DNA of 64,000 nucleotides, taken from Parerythrobacter lutipelagi (GTDB lineage Bacteria > Pseudomonadota > Alphaproteobacteria > Sphingomonadales > Sphingomonadaceae). Position 1 is the first letter of the stretch, and every line of letters begins with the position of its first letter. The position numbers were made by a program, and so were the translations under genes. The notes below the pieces were generated by a model. That model did not search any database and had not been told where the DNA came from. It saw nothing but the letters and a program-made list of their open reading frames with translations. The stretch spans positions 754,001 to 818,000 of the forward strand of contig NZ_SKCJ01000001.1 in NCBI RefSeq assembly GCF_005434975.1, given 5' to 3'. Shown piece after piece: positions 59,030 through 64,000 of the stretch.

Positions 59030-60052
59030 CTAAATCCAGCCCGACAATTCGCGGCGGATCATGCTTTCAAGCATCGCCATGCCCGGCTCGCTGGTGTTGA
59101 GGCAGCGAAGCGCGGCATAATCCTCGCCCCCTGCGTCGATAAACGCGTCGCGACCTTCCATCGCGATCTCTTCCAGCGTTTCGAGGCAGTCGGCGGAGAA
59201 GCCCGGCATCGCAACCGCCATGCGTTTCGTCCCGTTGCCTGCCTCTTGCTCGATCGTCGTGTCGGTCGCCGGTTCCAGCCACTTGGCCGGGCCGAAGCGC
59301 GACTGGAAACTGGTCACTACGCGAAGGGCAGGCCGGTCAAGCGCCTGTTCGAGCAGGCGCGCTGTCTTGCGGCAATGGCAATGGTAAGGATCGCCCAGTT
59401 CGAGCGTGCGCTGAGGCATGCCGTGGAAACTGAGCAGCAAAACCTCCGGCACGAAGCCCAGCGCATCGATCTGCATCCGCGTATCGGCCGCCAGGGCTTC
59501 GATATAGGCCGGGTCGTCATGGTAAGCGGGAAGCGTTCGGACGGCCGGTTGCCAACGCATTTTGCCCAGACAATCCCCAAGCTTGTCCACCGCAGTACCG
59601 GTCGTGGCGCCGGAATATTGCGGATAGAGCGGCGCGAACAGGATGCGGTCGCAGCCAGCGTCCATCAAAGCCTGCATTTCATCGGCTATCGACGGGGCAC
59701 CATAGCGCATCGCCCAGCGCACTTGGACGCCATCGCCCAGACGCGATTGCAAACCCTCCGCCTGCTTGCGGGTTATCACTGCGAGCGGAGAGCCTTCCTC
59801 GGTCCAGACCTTGGCATAGGCCTTCGCGCTTTTCTTGGGACGCGTGTTGAGGATGATGCCGCGCAGGATCGGTTGCCATGCAATCGGCGGGATCTCGACC
59901 ACCCGCCTGTCGGACAGGAATTCACGTAGATAGGTCTTTACCGCCTTTGTTTCAGGTGCCTCGGGCGTGCCGAGATTGACAACCAGCACACCGATCCGGC
60001 CGCTCGAAACCGGGGGGTGATCTGCGGGAAGTTTCTGTTGCTGCCAGGTCAT
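59030..60052 (-). CDS. hemH: ferrochelatase
   Basis: A 340-residue ferrochelatase inserting Fe(II) into protoporphyrin IX, the last step of protoheme synthesis. It shows IGVLVVNLGTPEAPET at the start, YLREFLSDRRVVEIP, APLYPQYSGATTGT, the active-site LLSFHGMPQRTLELGDPYHC and MPGFSADCLETLEEIAMEGR, the family signature. The ATG overlaps the stop of the molybdenum hydroxylase gene (ATGA), indicating coupling. The P450 gene, whose product needs heme, follows after 41 bases. Several Cys are present, but I cannot assign a Fe-S cluster from them. Confidence 0.95.
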   Translation of the reverse strand: MTWQQQKLPADHPPVSSGRIGVLVVNLGTPEAPETKAVKTYLREFLSDRRVVEIPPIAWQPILRGIILNTRPKKSAKAYAKVWTEEGSPLAVITRKQAEGLQSRLGDGVQVRWAMRYGAPSIADEMQALMDAGCDRILFAPLYPQYSGATTGTAVDKLGDCLGKMRWQPAVRTLPAYHDDPAYIEALAADTRMQIDALGFVPEVLLLSFHGMPQRTLELGDPYHCHCRKTARLLEQALDRPALRVVTSFQSRFGPAKWLEPATDTTIEQEAGNGTKRMAVAMPGFSADCLETLEEIAMEGRDAFIDAGGEDYAALRCLNTSEPGMAMLESMIRRELSGWI

Positions 60053-62340
60053 AGGCCCTCGGAGATAAGCGGAAGGCGGCGAAAACGAAGCCCTGTCGCG
60101 GAAAAAAGCGCATTGGCAATGGCTGGCGCGGCGACAGCGACACCCAGCTCACCCGGATCGAACGGATCTTCTTCGCTGGCGATGAAGTCGATTTCAACCT
60201 GCGGGCAATCGGCCAAGAGCGGCAGATCGAGCTGTGCCAGTCGCTGCGCTGTCGGCAGACCTTCGAAATAGCCTGTCGCAGAGCCGAGCGCGAGCCCGAT
60301 GCCGAAGATCAATCCGCCTTCTATCTGCTGACGGGCGATATCGAGATTGACGATCCGACCGATATCGACCGCAACAGACATCTTCGCGACCCGGACCCCG
60401 CCTGGTCCGCGCTGCACGCTGGCGATGCAAGCGATCCGTCCTCCGCCGATATCCGGGCCGATGCGATGGCAGGCGAGCCCCTGACCGCTCTGGTCGATCC
60501 CGCCATCCCATTCGGCAAGCCGCGCGGCCTGCTGCAGACAAGCGACCATGCGGGTATCACCGCCGAGCATGGCAATCCGGTAGGACAAGGGCTCACGGTT
60601 GTACTTGCGAGCAACCTCGTCGATGAAACTTTCAATGAAAAAGGCGGTATAGCCATGGGCGTTTCCGCGCATCCGCCCGCTTGCCAGCGGCAGGCCGACC
60701 GGCACATGATCGACCGCCGCGTTGGGCACGCCATAAAACGGCATCGCACCTTCCACCACCATCGGATCGGGCTGTCCCGCAGAGGACGAAAGCGCGGCTG
60801 CACGGGTGGAATTGTCGAACAATCGCTCGCCGAATTCGAGGTGTGCCGATGGCGCAGCAATCCGGGCGTGCAGCGTGTCGATAACCCCGCTGCCGCCTGC
60901 CGGTATTCGTGCGCTGATCATCGCCGCAACGGGCGGGCGCGGAATGGCGGCAAGATGTTCCTGCCAGCGAGACCAGACCAGCTGCACCGGCCGTCCGCTC
61001 GCCTGCGCAACCTCGCGCGCAATCAAAGCCACTTCGATCGCATGCTCGTGCTCCAGCCGCCGATCGAAGCTGCCGCCTGCCGGAACCGGATAGAGGATGA
61101 CATCTTCGAGCGAGAGACCCACCGCGCGCGCAGCAGCGGCGCGCGCCTGCTCCGGCGCTTGCGAGGCCATCCAAAGCTCCAGCCGGCCATCGGTAAAGCG
61201 GGCCGTTGCGGTCGAAGTTTCCACAGTCGCATGAAGCGCCGGTGCAGCATCGTAACGCAGGGCAAGTTCAGGCTTGGCCAGCGGCTCTTGCGGCACTTCT
61301 CCGCGCGCCCAGATCCGGTGCGTCACGCCGCGCTCGAGCAGCGAATCGAGCGTCTCGGCCATTTGGCTGCTATCGGCCAGTCCGGTGACATCGAAGCGCG
61401 GCTGCATCGCTTCGACCGCGCGGTCGGCGCTCCACCAGTCGGTCGCGACAACAGCAAGCCAGCGCTTGCCTTTCACCACCTGCACCACTTCGGGGATGGC
61501 GTAAGCGGCAGAAGCATCGAAAGACACAAGCGCGCTTTCGCGCCCGGCGGGGCCATGCTTGATCGCGGCATAGACCATGTCCGGCAAGCGGATATCGCCA
61601 GCGAAAGAATGGCTGCCATCGACCTTCGAAGGCAGATCGAGCCGCGGGTAAGCGATCGGCGCATCGGCCTGGCCCGGAAGCGGGCGTTCCGATGCGAATT
61701 CAGGCCGCAAAGGCGGCGGATCCGGCGCGTCCCATTCCGATGCAGCGGCAGCCAGTTCAGCAAAGGTCAGCGATTTCTCGCCATGGGTGACCATGCCGTT
61801 TGCGACCGCGCACTCCTCCCAACCGATATCCCACTGGTCTGCAGCCGCCATCGCGAGCACCGCCCGGGCCGAAGCGGCGGCGCCGCGCAAGGGCGCTTCA
61901 TAGGCGGCCAGTGTCGTGCCGTCAGCCGTTGCGGCGAAGCGATTGGCCTGAGCGAACCGTTCGGCCAGCAAGCTGTCAGGCGGCGACGCGAGGTCGGGCA
62001 ATGCGGGCATCCACAGACCTGCCCATTTGGCAGCCAGCGGCACATTCGCATAAGCCCCGCTGACCGGAACCGGTTCGACTGCCACCTGCCGCCAGTCCGC
62101 GCCCAATTCGAAGGCGGCGATCTGCGGCAGAATGGTCGAAACCCCCTGGCCCATTTCGAGCTGCGGCACGGCGACGGAAACAACCCCGTCCTCTGCAATG
62201 CGCAACCACCCACCGAAAGTGTATTCGCCCTCGACCGGGGTCAACGGATCGGAAAAACTTCGCGGGCGCAGGCCCCACAGGACCAGCAGTCCGCCGCCAA
62301 TGGCGGACCCGACCAGTATTCCGCGCCGGCTAACCCGCAT
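60049..62340 (-). CDS. molybdenum hydroxylase large subunit (isoquinoline 1-oxidoreductase beta-like)
   Basis: A 763-residue molybdopterin-binding subunit of the xanthine dehydrogenase family. It has a twin-arginine signal (VSRRGILVGSAIGGGLLVLW), so it should be exported folded. Family motifs include VAVPQLEMGQGVSTILPQIA, NVPLAAKWAGLWMP, PAGGSFDRRLEHEHAIEVAL and the C-terminal QIEGGLIFGIGLALGSA. The candidate catalytic Glu731 is in DPGELGVAVAAPAIANALF. The matching small [2Fe-2S] subunit is normally encoded beside the large one, but none is seen here. It starts 2 bases after mrp ends and overlaps hemH by 4 bases. Substrate unknown. Confidence 0.9.
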   Translation of the reverse strand: MRVSRRGILVGSAIGGGLLVLWGLRPRSFSDPLTPVEGEYTFGGWLRIAEDGVVSVAVPQLEMGQGVSTILPQIAAFELGADWRQVAVEPVPVSGAYANVPLAAKWAGLWMPALPDLASPPDSLLAERFAQANRFAATADGTTLAAYEAPLRGAAASARAVLAMAAADQWDIGWEECAVANGMVTHGEKSLTFAELAAAASEWDAPDPPPLRPEFASERPLPGQADAPIAYPRLDLPSKVDGSHSFAGDIRLPDMVYAAIKHGPAGRESALVSFDASAAYAIPEVVQVVKGKRWLAVVATDWWSADRAVEAMQPRFDVTGLADSSQMAETLDSLLERGVTHRIWARGEVPQEPLAKPELALRYDAAPALHATVETSTATARFTDGRLELWMASQAPEQARAAAARAVGLSLEDVILYPVPAGGSFDRRLEHEHAIEVALIAREVAQASGRPVQLVWSRWQEHLAAIPRPPVAAMISARIPAGGSGVIDTLHARIAAPSAHLEFGERLFDNSTRAAALSSSAGQPDPMVVEGAMPFYGVPNAAVDHVPVGLPLASGRMRGNAHGYTAFFIESFIDEVARKYNREPLSYRIAMLGGDTRMVACLQQAARLAEWDGGIDQSGQGLACHRIGPDIGGGRIACIASVQRGPGGVRVAKMSVAVDIGRIVNLDIARQQIEGGLIFGIGLALGSATGYFEGLPTAQRLAQLDLPLLADCPQVEIDFIASEEDPFDPGELGVAVAAPAIANALFSATGLRFRRLPLISEGL

Positions 62341-62342
62341 CG

Positions 62343-63317
62343 TTACCCGCCCTTGCCTTCGGCATTGTCGAGCCAGTCGGCCAGTTTTTGCGCGATGGCG
62401 TTGAAAGCATCCGCTTCCGCTCCGTCACCGGCAGCAGGTGGCTCGCCGGCATCGCTGGCTGCCCGGATTGCCAGAGTCAGGGGGATTCGCCCGAGGAACG
62501 GGATGCCAGTGCCTTCGGCCGCGGTTTCGACCCCGCCTTTGCCGAACGGATCGCTGACCTCGCCGCAGTGCGGGCAGGCATATCCTGCCATATTCTCGAC
62601 CAGTCCGATAATCGGCACATTGCCGCCTTCGAACAGGTTTGCCGCGCGCTGCGCATCGATCAGCGCGAGGTCCTGCGGCGTGGAGACAATCACCGCGCCG
62701 GCAGGCTTGTGCTTTTGCAGCATAGAGATCTGCACATCGCCAGTGCCCGGCGGCAGGTCGATCAAGAGCAGTTCCGTATCGCCCCAATGCGCATCGACCA
62801 GCTGGCCGAATGCATTGCCCGCCATCGGGCCGCGCCACGCCAGCGCCTTGCCCGGTTCGACCAGAAAACCCATCGACAGCATGGGAATGCCGCTGGGGCT
62901 CATCACCGGCACGAGCTTTTCGTCCTTGCCTTCGGGCTTGGCGCCTTTGGTATCGAGCAAGGTCGGCTGCGACGGACCGTATATATCGGCATCGACCAGC
63001 CCGACCTTGCGGCCCATCCGGTGCAGGGCGACTGCCAGATTGGCCGTCAGCGTCGATTTGCCGACCCCGCCCTTGCCCGAACCGATGGCGATGATCCGGC
63101 GCGGCTTGCGGTCGGCCGTCATGGCGACGCGAACCTCTTCCACCCCTTCGGCTTCGATCAGAATTTCCTTGCAGGCGGTGCCGAAAGCCTCACGCGTTTT
63201 CACGTCGAGCCCAGCGACATCGACCACCACCGTCACTTTGCCATCGGCCAGTTTGAGGGATTGCACCCGGCCCGCAATCGAGGCTGGGAGGCGCGAAAGA
63301 AGTACCTTTTCGTCCAT
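62343..63317 (-). CDS. Mrp/NBP35-type Fe-S cluster carrier ATPase
   Basis: A 324-residue P-loop ATPase that carries Fe-S clusters to apoproteins. The Walker A deviant is [12 protein letters not shown] (79-90). [13 protein letters not shown] and [14 protein letters not shown] follow, and the cluster-binding CPHC has Cys248 and Cys251. The first 70 residues are a small MIP18/DUF59-like domain. The ATG at 63317 is used; the open frame to 63377 would overlap the likely hflK promoter. It begins a minus-strand run with the molybdenum hydroxylase, hemH and the P450 gene, all metal-cofactor enzymes. It is divergent from hflK, 74 bases away. Confidence 0.9.
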   Translation of the reverse strand: MDEKVLLSRLPASIAGRVQSLKLADGKVTVVVDVAGLDVKTREAFGTACKEILIEAEGVEEVRVAMTADRKPRRIIAIGSGKGGVGKSTLTANLAVALHRMGRKVGLVDADIYGPSQPTLLDTKGAKPEGKDEKLVPVMSPSGIPMLSMGFLVEPGKALAWRGPMAGNAFGQLVDAHWGDTELLLIDLPPGTGDVQISMLQKHKPAGAVIVSTPQDLALIDAQRAANLFEGGNVPIIGLVENMAGYACPHCGEVSDPFGKGGVETAAEGTGIPFLGRIPLTLAIRAASDAGEPPAAGDGAEADAFNAIAQKLADWLDNAEGKGG

Positions 63318-63391
63318 TGCCAAGCGTCCTAGCAGCAATTTCCCGCGCGCAACCCCTGTTTTTCCTACAATCGACACCTATAAAGACAGGC

Positions 63392-64000
63392 ATGAACACA
63401 ATGCGTGCGTTGAGAGCGAAATTCGGGCTGGCAATGGCCGGCAAGAGTCCGTGGGGCGGAAAATCAGGCGGTAATGGATCGTCGGGCGGCGGAGACGGTT
63501 CTCCGTCAGGCGGCGGGCCAAAGAACCCGTGGCTTCCACCGCGCGGCGAAGATGGCGAGCGGCGCGCCGCCAACATCGAAGACATTTTCAAGAATCGCGG
63601 CCCCGAAGGCCCGCGTCGTGGCGGTGGTGGCGGTTTCCGCATGCCGGAGCGTCCGGGCGGTAAGAGCTGGCTTCCGGTTTTGATCGTGCTGGTCATCTCG
63701 CTCGCGCTGATTTCGACGATGCTTCACCTGATCGGCCCGCAGGAGCGGGCGGTCGTCAAGACGTTCGGCAATTACACCCGCACGCTTGATTCGGGCCTCA
63801 AGATCAGCCTGCCCTGGCCGATCGAGACGGTCGATGTGGAAGACGTGCAAGGCGTGCGGCTGATCAACATCCCGGCACAGGACGAGAAGGTCAAACTGAT
63901 CCTCACCAACGACCAGAATCTGGTCGACCTGAGCTATCTCGTGCGTTTCAACATCAACGATCTGGAAGATTTCAAGTTCCGCCTGGCCGAACCGGTCGAA
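63392..64000 (+). CDS. hflK: HflK membrane protease modulator (3' truncated by window)
   Basis: Only the first 203 codons are in the window. The N-terminus is a Gly/Ser/Arg-rich cytoplasmic stretch (KSGGNGSSGGGDGSPSGGGP, then RRGGGGGFRMPERPG), followed by a membrane helix (LPVLIVLVISLALISTMLHL) and the beginning of the prohibitin/SPFH domain: GPQERAVVKTFGNYTRTLDS, LPWPIETVDVEDVQ, LTNDQNLVDLSYLVRFNI. HflK forms with HflC a complex that modulates the FtsH protease. The ATG at 63392 has AGACAGG close to it; an in-frame ATG at 63401 is an alternative. hflC should follow beyond the right edge. It is divergent from the mrp-type gene. Confidence 0.93.
   Translation, partial: MNTMRALRAKFGLAMAGKSPWGGKSGGNGSSGGGDGSPSGGGPKNPWLPPRGEDGERRAANIEDIFKNRGPEGPRRGGGGGFRMPERPGGKSWLPVLIVLVISLALISTMLHLIGPQERAVVKTFGNYTRTLDSGLKISLPWPIETVDVEDVQGVRLINIPAQDEKVKLILTNDQNLVDLSYLVRFNINDLEDFKFRLAEPVE

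Noticed and set aside
60466-63474. 1002-codon open frame on the plus strand
   Set aside because: It runs antisense to the molybdenum hydroxylase and mrp-type genes, which have clear motifs; high GC content keeps the opposite frame open. Its composition (runs of Arg, Gly, His) is not protein-like.
1-64000. CRISPR array, rRNA genes, complete prophage or IS element
   Set aside because: No regularly spaced repeats, rRNA-like sequence, transposase or phage structural genes were found; the lone integrase and its relic are the only mobile-element genes seen.

Overview
The window looks like chromosomal DNA of a GC-rich alphaproteobacterium, most likely of the order Sphingomonadales (Erythrobacteraceae-like). 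That placement is an inference from gene content: two large TonB-dependent receptors, a UrcA-type protein, DUF2155 and NDUFA12-type genes, a RibB with a degenerate GTP cyclohydrolase domain, and a lone Fe-S FNR-type regulator. No rRNA operon, CRISPR array or complete prophage is visible. Two tRNA genes (Trp-CCA, Lys-UUU) are present.

Layout. (1) 1-11.1 kb: the 3' part of ribB, then an acyl-CoA catabolic region with two acyl-CoA dehydrogenases, an alpha-methylacyl-CoA racemase-type enzyme, an enoyl-CoA hydratase, a thiolase, a class C beta-lactamase-fold hydrolase, a thiolase-like protein lacking the usual catalytic residues, and an alpha/beta hydrolase. The racemase suggests 2-methyl-branched (isoprenoid or sterol side chain) acyl-CoAs as substrates. 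(2) 11.1-17.5 kb: an FNR-type regulator divergent from galT-galK, two tandem paralogous 49-residue proteins, tRNA-Trp, aat, and a minus-strand run of recX, DUF192, NDUFA12-type and DUF2155 genes. (3) 17.6-23.4 kb: a fatty acyl-AMP ligase, a DUF389 membrane protein, and a TelA / XpaC-like / PHA-system-like operon.

(4) 23.4-34.4 kb is an accessory stretch. It has small hypothetical and stress-type genes (two VOC proteins, a cupin, an AHSA1 protein, a lipoprotein), longer gene-poor gaps and many copies of a short intergenic repeat family. A TonB receptor, a UrcA protein and a membrane-bound winged-helix/TPR regulator sit here between a decayed integrase (plus strand) and an intact catalytic-domain-only integrase (minus strand). 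(5) 34.4-50.1 kb: DUF2721, manA and mannose-1-phosphate guanylyltransferase (GDP-mannose supply), a TonB-family protein, a MASE1 hybrid histidine kinase, an Oar-like TonB receptor, a nucleoside transporter with a 2-oxoglutarate/Fe(II) oxygenase, a queuosine-precursor transporter, a GH42 beta-galactosidase and a NarL-type response regulator. (6) 50.2-64 kb: tRNA-Lys, folK, an M20 peptidase, an N-carbamoylputrescine amidase-type enzyme, an exported methyltransferase, msrA, a DM13 protein, an RsmB-like methyltransferase, an SDHAF4-like 56-residue protein, a minus-strand run (mrp, molybdenum hydroxylase, hemH, cytochrome P450) and the 5' part of hflK.

The most interesting features are the integrase-flanked receptor/regulator segment, the tandem microprotein pair, the dispersed intergenic repeats, the transporter-oxygenase pair, and the Fe-S/molybdenum/heme gene run with a palindrome in front of the P450. 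Functions are assigned from motifs read by eye; no database search was possible.
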